Assembly: GCF_020442045.1 (NCBI RefSeq)
Contig: NZ_JAGRLA010000078.1
Location: 1 to 33,445 of the forward strand
DNA length: 33,445 nt
Reading direction: 5' to 3'
Source of the DNA: Bauldia sp.
GTDB lineage: Bacteria; Pseudomonadota; Alphaproteobacteria; Rhizobiales; Kaistiaceae
Shown: positions 24,891 to 32,805 of the stretch, piece after piece
Numbering within the stretch: position 1 is the first letter of the stretch
Layout of the letters: every line of letters starts with the position of its first letter
Notes under the pieces: model-generated
Seen by the model: only the letters and a program-made list of their open reading frames with translations
The model's database searches: none
Told to the model about the DNA's origin: nothing
Program-made: the position numbers and the translations under genes

Positions 24891-25984
24891 TGGCCGGGCT
24901 CATGCTCACCGACGTCAACAAGAAATACGGTCAGGTCCAGACCGTCACCGACGTCAGCCTCGAAATCGGCGACGGCGAGTTCGTCGTCTTTGTCGGACCC
25001 TCCGGCTGCGGCAAGTCCACGCTCCTGCGCATGATCGCGGGACTTGAGGAGATCACCAGCGGAACGCTGACAATCGGCGACAAGGATGAAACCCGCACCG
25101 AGCCGGCGAATCGCCACATCGCCATGGTGTTCCAGTCCTACGCGCTCTATCCGCATATGACGGTACGCGGCAATCTCGGCTTTGCTCTGCGAATGACCGG
25201 GGAGTCGAAGGCCGAGGTCGCGGCCAAGGTCGATCCCGTCGCGTCGATGCTGCAGCTCGAAGCGCTGATGGATCGCAAGCCTTCCCAGCTTTCCGGCGGG
25301 CAACGCCAGCGCGTGGCGATCGGCCGCGCGCTCGTTCGCTCGCCACAGGTGTTCCTGTTCGACGAACCCCTGTCCAATCTCGACGCCGAGCTGCGGGTGC
25401 AGATGCGGGTCGAACTCGCCCAGCTCCACAAGAAGATCGGCATCACAACCATCTATGTGACCCATGACCAGGTCGAGGCGATGACATTGGCGGATCGCAT
25501 CGTGGTGCTGAGGGACGGCCAGATCGAGCAGATCGGCACGCCGCTCGACCTCTATCACGACCCGGACAACCTCTTCGTCGCCGGCTTCATCGGGTCTCCC
25601 CGCATCAACGAGATCAGCGCGATCGTGGCAGCGGTGGGCGAGCACGACCTGACGCTGACGCTTCCCGGGGAGATAAGCTTTTCCTATCCGCTTCCGGCGC
25701 CGCGCCCGAAGGTCGGCGAGCGCCTCACGCTTGCGATCCGGCCGGAGCACCTGGCCAGGGCGGATGACCCCGCCTCAGGCGCCGTCAGGATGAATGTCAA
25801 CTACTGGGAGCACCTCGGCGGTGTTTCCTACGCCTATGGCTCTCTCGCCGACGGCCAGCCGGTGATCCTGGAGCAGCGCCTGGTCCAGTCGACCTCCGAC
25901 GCTCCCTCCCTTGCGCTGGCGATCGACCCGTCAAGGGCTTTCCTGTTCAACTCGGCCGGGGACCGGCTGCGCCCGATGTCGTGA
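24887..25984 (+). CDS. Sugar ABC transporter ATPase (MalK/UgpC type)
   Basis: A 365-aa nucleotide-binding subunit. It has Walker A GPSGCGKST (37-45), Q-loop VFQSYALYP (81-89), signature LSGGQ (135-139), Walker B VFLFDEP, IYVTHDQ H-loop and a C-terminal TOBE-like domain from about 235. The ATG at 24887 overlaps the kinase stop (ATGA), and a second ATG follows at once. It completes a full CUT1 transporter with the binding protein and permeases of this operon. No strong terminator is seen after it. Confidence 0.95.
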   Translation: MMAGLMLTDVNKKYGQVQTVTDVSLEIGDGEFVVFVGPSGCGKSTLLRMIAGLEEITSGTLTIGDKDETRTEPANRHIAMVFQSYALYPHMTVRGNLGFALRMTGESKAEVAAKVDPVASMLQLEALMDRKPSQLSGGQRQRVAIGRALVRSPQVFLFDEPLSNLDAELRVQMRVELAQLHKKIGITTIYVTHDQVEAMTLADRIVVLRDGQIEQIGTPLDLYHDPDNLFVAGFIGSPRINEISAIVAAVGEHDLTLTLPGEISFSYPLPAPRPKVGERLTLAIRPEHLARADDPASGAVRMNVNYWEHLGGVSYAYGSLADGQPVILEQRLVQSTSDAPSLALAIDPSRAFLFNSAGDRLRPMS

Positions 25985-26472
25985 GGCCGGTGACGGCGCG
26001 CCGGCGACCGGCACGCCAATCCGGCCCGACGACAAATGGGCGGCGAACACCACGGGCCGGTACATAGCCTGCCTCTCCGGTACTTCTCGTAGCGGGCGGT
26101 GATGTCAGCACGGCGCTGCCCGGGCCTGATGCCGGCGTTTTCGGCCCGCGCCTTCCCGGACAGCAATGGCTCAAGCTGGTCCTGCTCGAAGCCCCGCTTC
26201 AGCAACCTCCGCAAATCGGCCGGCACTCTCAACCATCCACTTCACCCATCTCCGCTCGACCAAGCGGTGTCAGACGGGCATTCTTATGGATGTTCATCCG
26301 CTCCTCCGGGGGATCGCCGAAGGTTCGCGCCTCCAGCTTCCTCGCTCGGGACCGGATCGACAACCTGTTGGATGCTCACACCCGGGCCGCCGCGCTCATC
26401 GTCATCGGCAACGGTCGAAGGCAAGCCGCACATGATCCGCAACCATTTGCCGAACGGCGGGGATGACCGCGA
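25985..26472. other. Intergenic region (488 bp) with mobile-element debris
   Basis: This lies between the end of the second sugar operon and the histidine kinase. No intact gene is seen. The minus strand carries the start of an IS481-family transposase (listed separately) and several short frames without family resemblance. A 6-bp GC inverted repeat follows the ATPase stop but has no T-run. It looks like a junction of two unrelated gene blocks. Confidence 0.55.
26229..26297 (-). pseudogene. IS481-family transposase relic (N terminus only)
   Basis: The minus strand from 26297 reads MNIHKNARLTPLGRAEM, the characteristic start of IS481-family transposases, then GEVDG and a stop at 26229. No helix-turn-helix continuation or DDE catalytic core could be followed in any frame downstream, so the element is dead and mostly deleted. 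Terminal repeats were not identified. Confidence 0.7.
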
Positions 26473-28014
26473 ATGTCGATAGCTCAAAGCCGGAACATGG
26501 GATGGGCAGCCATCGTTCTGGGGTGGCTCGGGCTTCTGCTTGTGGCCGTGACGGCCCTGGTTCTCTTCGAACGCCAGCGGCTGTCCGCGGAATTGCAGGC
26601 CGAGGCCGAGATCCTTCACCGCGAAGCCTCGCAGCGCGCCGATCAGCATGACGCACACCTGACCTCGCTGTCGGCCCTGGCCGTGGCCAGCGCCGCCGAC
26701 CGGCAGGTTCTGTTTCTCGAAGTCGCCGCCACGATCCTGAGGTTCTATCCCCGGATCGCGGCCGTCGATCTGGTGCCGCTCGACCGTCCGGACCGCTACG
26801 TCACAACGCGCCCGGGACTTTCGGACAGGCTGGCCGGGATCATCGTCGCGGGCGCGCGGGCGTCACATGGCGAGCTCGTGCTGCGGCCCGATCCCGAAGC
26901 GGACGGCCGCTACCTCGTGATCAAGCGCAGCCCCAACACCGACGCCGCCCGCTTCGGACTGGCGCTTACCGTCGATGTGGAAACGATGCTGGCCTCGGAC
27001 GACGATTTCTGGACGCGACCCTCGGTGACGCGCAGCCTCGCCCTGCCTGGGGGAAGGCTGCTGTTCGGCACGCCGCCCGGCGATGCGGCGATGCGCTTCG
27101 CCGCACCGCTCGGCAGCGGCTCGCAGCCGCTCGTCTTCGAGGCCGGGATGTCGCCGCAACTGGCCGATCTGTTGCCGGCGGGCCGGGTTATCGGGATCCT
27201 GGGTGGGGTGTCCGTGCTCTATCTCCTTGCGCTTCTCGGGCTGCGGCAGCGTGTGCGGGCACGGCGCGCCGAACGTCTGGCAAGCCTCAACGCCGCGGAT
27301 GCCAGGCTTGCCCATGCCTCGCGCGTCAACGCCCTCGGCGAAATGGCCAGCGGCATGGCGCATGAGCTGACGCAGCCGCTGACCGCCATTCTGTCCCAGG
27401 CCCAGGCGGGGCGGCATCTGGCGAGACGGGGAGATGCCGGCGGCTCCGAAGCCAGCTTCGGGCAGGTCGTCGAGCAGGCGAAACGCGCGGCGGTGATCCT
27501 CGACCGGCTGCGCGACTGGACAAGGCCGCAATCGGAACGGGCCGAGCAGGCGCCGATCAACGAGGCGATCGGCAATGTCGAGGCCCTGCTGCGGCGCGAC
27601 ATCGAAGCCACGCGGGTCACCCTGTTGACCGACCTGTCGGCAACCCGCAACGTTACGCTGCGCCTGGACCGGATCGCATTGGAGCAGATCGTGTTCAACC
27701 TTGTCCGCAACGCGCTGGAGGCGGTGGCGACAAGCACCGAAAAGTGGATTCGGCTGACCAGCCATCTTGCGGAAGGTGGCGTCGTCCTGGAGGTCTCCGA
27801 CAGCGGCCCCGGCATACCCGACGCCATCCGCGCGCGGCTGTTCGAACCTTTCGTAACCGGGAAGCCCGAGGGCACCGGCCTGGGGCTGGCGCTGTGCCAG
27901 AGGCTCGCGGAGCGCATGGGAGGGACTCTGACCCTGGCCGAGAGCCGTATCGGGACCGTGTTCCGCCTGTGGCTGCCCCTGCCAAGCACGGACAACCGGG
28001 AGGCGGCGGAATGA
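26473..28014 (+). CDS. Sensor histidine kinase
   Basis: A 513-aa membrane kinase. Transmembrane helices at about 11-32 and 236-257 flank an extracytoplasmic sensor region (33-235) without a recognised motif. The transmitter has the H-box GMAHELTQPLTAI (phospho-acceptor His297), N-box NLVRNALEAV (409-418), G1 DSGPGIP (443-449), F-box LFEPF (456-460) and G2 GTGLGLA (467-473). It belongs to the DctB/FixL-like group. It phosphorylates the response regulator encoded immediately downstream, whose start overlaps the stop as ATGA. The signal is unknown; the secreted HbpS/GlcG-like protein encoded downstream is a candidate accessory sensor. Confidence 0.93.
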   Translation: MSIAQSRNMGWAAIVLGWLGLLLVAVTALVLFERQRLSAELQAEAEILHREASQRADQHDAHLTSLSALAVASAADRQVLFLEVAATILRFYPRIAAVDLVPLDRPDRYVTTRPGLSDRLAGIIVAGARASHGELVLRPDPEADGRYLVIKRSPNTDAARFGLALTVDVETMLASDDDFWTRPSVTRSLALPGGRLLFGTPPGDAAMRFAAPLGSGSQPLVFEAGMSPQLADLLPAGRVIGILGGVSVLYLLALLGLRQRVRARRAERLASLNAADARLAHASRVNALGEMASGMAHELTQPLTAILSQAQAGRHLARRGDAGGSEASFGQVVEQAKRAAVILDRLRDWTRPQSERAEQAPINEAIGNVEALLRRDIEATRVTLLTDLSATRNVTLRLDRIALEQIVFNLVRNALEAVATSTEKWIRLTSHLAEGGVVLEVSDSGPGIPDAIRARLFEPFVTGKPEGTGLGLALCQRLAERMGGTLTLAESRIGTVFRLWLPLPSTDNREAAE

Positions 28015-28619
28015 GCCTGCCGGTCTATCTTGTCGATGACGACGAGGCGGTGCGCGAGGCGCTGTCGCTGCTGCTGCGGACGGTCGGCCTGACGGTGCGC
28101 GGCTTTGCCGGGCCCGAGGCGTTCCTCGGCGCGCTCGACCGGCTGGAGCCAGGCTGCCTGATCCTCGACATCAGGATGCCGGTGATCTCGGGGCTGAAGT
28201 TGCAGGAGCAGCTTGGCGCGCGCGGCATTCGCTGGCCCACGGTCGTGATCTCCGGGCACGGCGATATCGAGGCCTGCCGCCGCGCCTTTCGCAATGGCGC
28301 TATCGACTTCCTGTCCAAGCCGGTGGACGAAGAGGACCTGATCGACGCCATCCAGAAGGGCCATGCCGAGCTTGAGGCGAGGTGCCGCCAGGCGTCCGAG
28401 ATCGGCGAGGCGCGGCAGCTTCTGGCGCGGCTGACCGGGCGGGAAGCCGAGGTGCTGGAGATGGTGGCAAAGGGGCTGACCACCCGGCAGATCGCCGAGG
28501 CGCTGGCCCTGTCGCCGCGCACTGTGGACAGCCACCGGGCCGCGATCGGAACCAAGGCCGGGACGACCTCGACCGCCGAGCTGACCCGGCTCTGGCTCGA
28601 CGCGCGGGAGGGTCCGTAG
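28011..28619 (+). CDS. FixJ-type LuxR-family response regulator
   Basis: A 202-aa response regulator. The receiver domain (about 4-120) has the acidic pocket DDD (9-11), phospho-acceptor Asp53 (LILDIRMP), Ser81 and Lys103 (LSKPVD). The C-terminal LuxR helix-turn-helix (about 139-197) includes LTGREAEVLEMVAKGLTTRQIAEAL and SPRTVDSHRA. The ATG at 28011 overlaps the kinase stop by 4 nt; the open frame upstream belongs to the kinase region. It probably activates the next gene, in whose promoter region two direct repeats lie 21 bp apart. Confidence 0.94.
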   Translation: MSLPVYLVDDDEAVREALSLLLRTVGLTVRGFAGPEAFLGALDRLEPGCLILDIRMPVISGLKLQEQLGARGIRWPTVVISGHGDIEACRRAFRNGAIDFLSKPVDEEDLIDAIQKGHAELEARCRQASEIGEARQLLARLTGREAEVLEMVAKGLTTRQIAEALALSPRTVDSHRAAIGTKAGTTSTAELTRLWLDAREGP

Positions 28620-28621
28620 AA

Positions 28622-28654
28622 CTACCGATACCGCCGCAAGCCCTACGAATACCG
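28622..28654 (+). promoter_or_regulatory. Tandem direct repeat, likely response-regulator site
   Basis: CTACCGATACCG (28622-28633) and CTACGAATACCG (28643-28654) match at 10 of 12 positions and are exactly 21 bp apart, two helical turns. They sit 56-88 bp upstream of the HbpS-like gene start, in a short gap after the response regulator gene. This is the geometry expected for a LuxR-type activator binding on one face of the helix upstream of a promoter. Confidence 0.5.
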
Positions 28655-28709
28655 GCCGGCGGCTGCCGCCCCTAGGTTCGCCTCGTCACACCAAACAAGG
28701 AGAACCGAC

Positions 28710-29192
28710 ATGATCCGCAATCTCGCCCTGGCGGCCGCCCTGCTGGCCCCTGTCTCCGTCGCCGCGCAGGACCTGCCGACGGCCCCCTACCTGCCGCTCG
28801 ACATGGCCGCGGCCGCGGCGCGCGCGGCGGTGGATGCCTGCTTTGCCGAAGGCCATAATGTCAGCGTCGCGATCGTCGCCCGCAGCGGCGTGACCAGCGT
28901 GGTCCTGCGCGCCGACAATGCCGGTCCCCACACCGTGGGCAGCAGCATCGGCAAGGCCTTCACCTCGGCCAGCATGGGCCGCGATACCGCCGGACTTGCC
29001 GGCTTCATCGGCGAGAACCCGGCCAATGACGGACTGCGCGACATGGATGACCGGTTGGTGATCCAGGCTGGCGGCCTGCCGATCCGGATCGGCGGCGCGC
29101 TGGTCGGCGGCATCGGTGTCGGCGGCGCGCCGTCGGGCGACATCGACGCCTCCTGCGCCCGCGTCGGCCTCGATGCGATCGGCGCCGAGTAA
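28710..29192 (+). CDS. Secreted GlcG/HbpS-family protein
   Basis: A 160-aa protein with a signal peptide (1-19, cut near VAA|QD) followed by a GlcG/HbpS domain: LPLDMAAAAARAAVDAC, ADNAGPHTVGSSIGKAFTSASM, and GGLPIRIGGALVGGIGVGGAPSGDIDASCARVGLDAI. AAGGAG precedes the ATG at 28710. In Streptomyces, the extracellular HbpS binds haem and modulates the SenS-SenR two-component system; other members have unclear roles. Here the gene directly follows a two-component system, so a sensory or regulated-output role is plausible but inferred. Confidence 0.88.
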   Translation: MIRNLALAAALLAPVSVAAQDLPTAPYLPLDMAAAAARAAVDACFAEGHNVSVAIVARSGVTSVVLRADNAGPHTVGSSIGKAFTSASMGRDTAGLAGFIGENPANDGLRDMDDRLVIQAGGLPIRIGGALVGGIGVGGAPSGDIDASCARVGLDAIGAE

Positions 29193-29254
29193 TCCGGGAT
29201 TTCAATCCGGCGGCCGGTCCTTCGGAGCCGGCCGCTCCACCAGGGATCGCAGGC

Positions 29255-29929
29255 ATGAAACACGCAATTCTGAGCATCCTGCTGGCCGTTCTGGCCGGAA
29301 CCGCCCAGGCCCAGACCGCCCCTTCGGCCACCGAGATCGCGGCCTATGAAGGTCTTCATCGTGCCGCGCAGGAGGGCGATGTCGAAACCATTCGCCGCCT
29401 CGCCGGCTCGGGTGCCGATCTCGACACGCGCGACCGGGCCGGGCGGACACCGGCCCATGTCGCCGCCTTCGCCTCCAACGACGCGGCGCTGCGCGCACTG
29501 GCCGAGGCCGGCGCGGACATGAACGCGCTGGAAGACCGCGTCTACGACGTGCTGACCATTGCCGCGGTTGCGGACGATCCCGACATGGTGTCGCTGGCCA
29601 TCGAACTGGGCAACCGTCCGGACCTGATCACCAGCGTCTACGACGGCACCGCGCTGATCGCCGCCGCGCATCTGGGCCATGCCGAGGTGGTTCGCCGCCT
29701 GATCGCGGGCGGGGCGCCGCTCGATCACGTCAACAACCTCGGCTGGACCGCCCTGATGGAAGCCGTGGTGCTGGGCGATGGCGGCCCCGATCACGTCGCC
29801 ACCGTCCGTGCTCTGGTCGAGGCGGGTGCGGACCGCGGCATCGCCGACCGCGGCGGCGTGACGCCGCTGCAGCATGCCCAGGCGCGCGGCTACGACGAGA
29901 TCGTGGCAATCCTTCAGGCGGACCGATAG
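29255..29929 (+). CDS. Secreted ankyrin-repeat protein
   Basis: A 224-aa protein. The signal peptide is 1-20 (MKHAILSILLAVLAGTAQAQ). About five ankyrin repeats follow: LHRAAQEGDVETIRRLAGSG, RTPAHVAAFASNDAALRALAEAG, a degenerate middle repeat, TALIAAAHLGHAEVVRRLIAGG, and TALMEAV...VRALVEAGADRG with TPLQHAQARGYDEIVAILQ. It is likely periplasmic and mediates protein-protein contact. Periplasmic ankyrin proteins in some bacteria protect or stabilise haem enzymes such as catalase, which would fit the haem-protein relative encoded next door. The gene follows the HbpS-like gene by 62 nt, probably in the same operon. Confidence 0.87.
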   Translation: MKHAILSILLAVLAGTAQAQTAPSATEIAAYEGLHRAAQEGDVETIRRLAGSGADLDTRDRAGRTPAHVAAFASNDAALRALAEAGADMNALEDRVYDVLTIAAVADDPDMVSLAIELGNRPDLITSVYDGTALIAAAHLGHAEVVRRLIAGGAPLDHVNNLGWTALMEAVVLGDGGPDHVATVRALVEAGADRGIADRGGVTPLQHAQARGYDEIVAILQADR

Positions 29930-30002
29930 CCGGGGAGAGGCGGCGACCGCCGGCACGTTGTCACGCCGTTGCCTGCGGCCGGCGCCGCCCGGACCTCCGG
30001 CC

Positions 30003-31193
30003 TCACTCCATTGCCTCGGCATAGCGCTCCGGATTGAAGCGCGCGACGAGGATGGCGGCCGCGGCGAGCCAGCCGAGATGCATGACCCAGCCGCCGGCAA
30101 AACTGCCGGTGGCCTCGTAGATCCGGGCCAGGACAAGGGGCGGAACACCCGAGAGGATGAACCCCCCGCCCTGCATCAGCGCCGCGAGCGGACCGGCCCG
30201 GGCCGGGTCGGGCAGATGATCGAGCGCCACGATGAGGCAGAGCGCGAAGCTGCCGGCCAGGCCGACGCCGCAGATCGCCACCCAGAGCATCGGAACCGCC
30301 GAAGGCGCCACCACCAGGCCGGTAAAGCCAATGGCCTGCATGGCGATGCAGGCCCATAGCCAGGGGCGGCGGTCGGGCCGGTTCCGGGCGAGCAGCGGCA
30401 GAATGACGGCGCCGAAGCCCTGGCTGATCGCCATCGTCGAAATCAGCGCGCCGCTTTCGCTGCCGCTCCATCCCTGCGCCTGATAATAGGGGGCAAGCCA
30501 GGCGATCAACGACGAATAGCTGCCGTTGATCAGTCCGAAAACCGCCATCAGGACCCAGGTCCTGCGGCGGCGGAGAAGCCGCGCGACCAGGCCGCGCTCG
30601 GGACGGACAACCCGCGTCTCGGACAGGAAGCGGGCGGCGGTGGCCAGGGCAAGCAGCACCGGCAGCGACAGGAAGGCCAGGGCCGAGGTCCAGGGCCATC
30701 CGCTCTCGACCAGCATCGGGGTAAGCTGCGCCCCCAGGGCGCCGCCGGTCATGATCATCGCCGAATAGAGCCCGGTCATGCCCGCCACGCTGGCGGAGAA
30801 CTTTTCCTTGATCAGCCCGGGTACCGCCGACTGGATGAAGGCCACGCCCGCGCCGCAGAGGACGGCGGTCAGGATCAGCACCGCGCCGTTTATCGCAAAG
30901 ATCCGCAGTGCCGCCCCCAGAAACAACAACGACAGTGCCACCATCAGTCCGCGCCGGGTGCCGTACCGCGCCTGGATCGGGGGCGAGGCGAAGGCCCCGA
31001 TCCCCATCAGCAGCATTGGCAGCAGGGTCAGAAGCGACAGCGCGCCGGCACTCAGCCCGGTGTCCTCGGCGATGCGCGGCAGGATCGGGCCGGGCGCGGC
31101 GAGGAAAGGCCGCAGGTTGAGCGCGATCACGACGATGAGGAACACCAGCGCGGCCCGCCGAGGTGCGGGCATCCCGACCCTGCCTGTCATCAT
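30003..31193 (-). CDS. MFS transporter, CynX/NimT-like
   Basis: A 396-aa inner-membrane protein with about 12 helices. It resembles the cyanate-transporter (CynX/NimT) branch of the major facilitator family: LNLRPFLAAPGPILPRIAEDTGLS near the N terminus, RYGTRRGLMVALSLLFLGAALR in loop 2-3, and GFGAVILPLLARNRPDRRPWLW mid-protein. The substrate cannot be assigned. The open frame extends about 260 nt upstream without a good start. Tandem ATGs at 31193/31190 with GGGA upstream fit best; ATG 31172 is a further option. It is convergent with the ankyrin gene and shows no operon partner. Confidence 0.87.
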   Translation of the reverse strand: MMTGRVGMPAPRRAALVFLIVVIALNLRPFLAAPGPILPRIAEDTGLSAGALSLLTLLPMLLMGIGAFASPPIQARYGTRRGLMVALSLLFLGAALRIFAINGAVLILTAVLCGAGVAFIQSAVPGLIKEKFSASVAGMTGLYSAMIMTGGALGAQLTPMLVESGWPWTSALAFLSLPVLLALATAARFLSETRVVRPERGLVARLLRRRRTWVLMAVFGLINGSYSSLIAWLAPYYQAQGWSGSESGALISTMAISQGFGAVILPLLARNRPDRRPWLWACIAMQAIGFTGLVVAPSAVPMLWVAICGVGLAGSFALCLIVALDHLPDPARAGPLAALMQGGGFILSGVPPLVLARIYEATGSFAGGWVMHLGWLAAAAILVARFNPERYAEAME

Positions 31194-31613
31194 CCGATCC
31201 CGGGACCCCGCCGCCGATCGTGCCGCCCGGACCCGGTAGATGCCGGGCCGTTCGACGGCGTTGGGCGGCTCATGGCGGACAGACGCCGATGTCCGTTCTT
31301 CGAGCGATTGTGACAACTCATCCGCGATCCCGGCGATCGACAGGCCGAAAGGCGCGCCATTCTCCGAGCGACAAGGCGTCTGGGGGGGCGGCTCGACCAA
31401 GACAATCCCGATGTATTTCCATTCGCAGAGGTCCACAATCTCCAGACGTTCGAACAAACCGGCATCGCCGTCAGGTCGGCCCGCCCGCTACCCTCAACAA
31501 CCCGCCGGACTTGGCGCCGAAATATCGGCAGTTTCAAAGTCTTGATAGCTCAAGCACCTTACAGCGGGCGAAGACGATCATCCTTCTGGCGTGCGATGCA
31601 GTAAAGCGGCCAA
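31194..31613. other. Intergenic region (420 bp), no gene seen
   Basis: This lies between the MFS gene start and the LacI promoter. Short frames on both strands lack family resemblance and good ribosome-binding sites. The MFS promoter should lie at its left end but was not located. Confidence 0.5.
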
Positions 31614-31642
31614 TTGACACCGAAGCAAAGTTAGTATATAAA
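31614..31642 (+). promoter_or_regulatory. Sigma70-type promoter of the LacI operon
   Basis: A perfect -35 TTGACA (31614-31619), a 17-bp spacer, and -10 TATAAA (31637-31642). The transcription start is expected near 31649, inside the operator, about 45 nt before the TTG start codon. It is the clearest promoter in the window. Confidence 0.85.
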
Positions 31643-31643
31643 A

Positions 31644-31659
31644 TTGGAACCGGTTCCAA
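31644..31659. promoter_or_regulatory. LacI-family operator, perfect 16-bp palindrome
   Basis: TTGGAACCGGTTCCAA is perfectly symmetric with a central CG, the classic LacI/GalR-family operator design. It begins 1 bp after the -10 box and covers the expected transcription start, so binding would block RNA polymerase. It is 34 bp upstream of the LacI-type gene start, indicating autorepression. Confidence 0.88.
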
Positions 31660-31693
31660 AAAAATGATAAGCGCCGGGGGGAGGAGACGTTAG

Positions 31694-32722
31694 TTGGAGC
31701 GCAAGCCGACACTCGACGACATTGCTCACCTCGCCGGCGTGGGGAAGGGAACGGCCTCCCGCGTGATCAATGGCGGAACTCACGTGCGCAAGGAAACACG
31801 TGAAAAGGTGATGAAGGTCATCAATGACCTGGGGTATCGGCCGAGCAGCGCGGCACGACGCTTGTCCCGCCGGGTGCCGCTTCGGTCCGTCGGCGTGCTC
31901 GAATCGGTTCTGACGGCGCCGGCATTCGTGGATCGCCTGCGCGGCATTCAGGACGTTATCGAGTCCAAGGAAAAATTCGAGCTGACACTCTATTCCTGCA
32001 CGTCTCCGGAACGCCTCAAGCAGAAGCTCGATCACATCGCGGACATGCACACGGTCGAGGCCCTGATCGTCGTCGATCTGGATGTGTCCGAGGATCAACG
32101 CGCGAGACTGGCATCGGCGGGGGTCACGCTCGTCAGCATCAGCAATGCCGCGGGAAGCGGTCCGCAGGTGGGGATCGACGACGAGCGCGGCGGCTATGTC
32201 GCGACCCGCTACCTGCTGGAGCTTGGCCATAAGCGGATTGCCTATCTGGGAGACGTGTTCCCCGATCCGTTCGGCTTCAAGACCAGCCGCAACCGCTACC
32301 GCGGCTATGTCCAAGCACTCGAAGACGCGGGACTATCGATCGGTCAGGAATACGTTCAGCTCGGCAAGCACGGCAAAGCCGAAGCGCAAGCCATGTGTGC
32401 AACCCTCCTCAGCCTGCCCGACCGTCCGACGGCGATTTTCGCCATGACGGACATACAGGCGCTGGGATGCCTCGAGGCGGCACGCGAGGCGAAGGTCAAC
32501 GTCCCGCAGGACCTGTCGATCATCGGATTCGACGATATCGAAGCGAGCTCTCACGTGGGTCTGACGACGGTCACGCAGCACCTGTCCGAAAGCGGAAGAG
32601 TCGCCACACAATACGTGCTCGGGGTGCTGGAAGGACGGCGGACGGGAGATCCGCCGTCGCTGCCTGATGTCGAAGTGGTGGTTCGAAGGACGACTTGTCC
32701 ACCACGAGAGGAGGGTCAATGA
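31694..32722 (+). CDS. LacI-family transcriptional regulator
   Basis: A 342-aa repressor. The N-terminal LacI helix-turn-helix is at about 6-26 (TLDDIAHLAGVGKGTASRVIN), the hinge at about 45-62 (YRPSSAARRLSRRVPL), and the periplasmic-binding-protein type I effector domain at about 65-335, with VGIDDERGGYVATRYLLELGHKRIAYLGD and PTAIFAMTDIQALGCLEAARE. The start is TTG at 31694, with GGAGG 9 nt upstream; no later ATG precedes the DNA-binding helix, so TTG is required. It should bind the palindrome at 31644-31659 and release it on binding a sugar. The next gene, a sugar-binding protein, is 83 nt downstream and probably co-transcribed. Confidence 0.95.
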   Translation: MERKPTLDDIAHLAGVGKGTASRVINGGTHVRKETREKVMKVINDLGYRPSSAARRLSRRVPLRSVGVLESVLTAPAFVDRLRGIQDVIESKEKFELTLYSCTSPERLKQKLDHIADMHTVEALIVVDLDVSEDQRARLASAGVTLVSISNAAGSGPQVGIDDERGGYVATRYLLELGHKRIAYLGDVFPDPFGFKTSRNRYRGYVQALEDAGLSIGQEYVQLGKHGKAEAQAMCATLLSLPDRPTAIFAMTDIQALGCLEAAREAKVNVPQDLSIIGFDDIEASSHVGLTTVTQHLSESGRVATQYVLGVLEGRRTGDPPSLPDVEVVVRRTTCPPREEGQ

Positions 32723-32805
32723 AGATGGAGGAGAGCCGACCAGACGTCCAAAATCCAATCAGACACGCAAATTCACTTCAGTGGAAAGAAAGTCAGGAGA
32801 ACAAA

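Noticed and set aside
25834..26232. 132-codon minus-strand frame at the end of the ATPase and in the gap, with a short EPLLSGKA-like stretch resembling IS5 transposases
   Set aside because: Half of it overlaps the ATPase gene, and no DDE core or longer match could be followed; the resemblance is too short to call.
31163..31693. 176-codon plus-strand frame upstream of the LacI gene
   Set aside because: It crosses the MFS start, the strong promoter and the operator, lacks a ribosome-binding site and has no recognisable domain.
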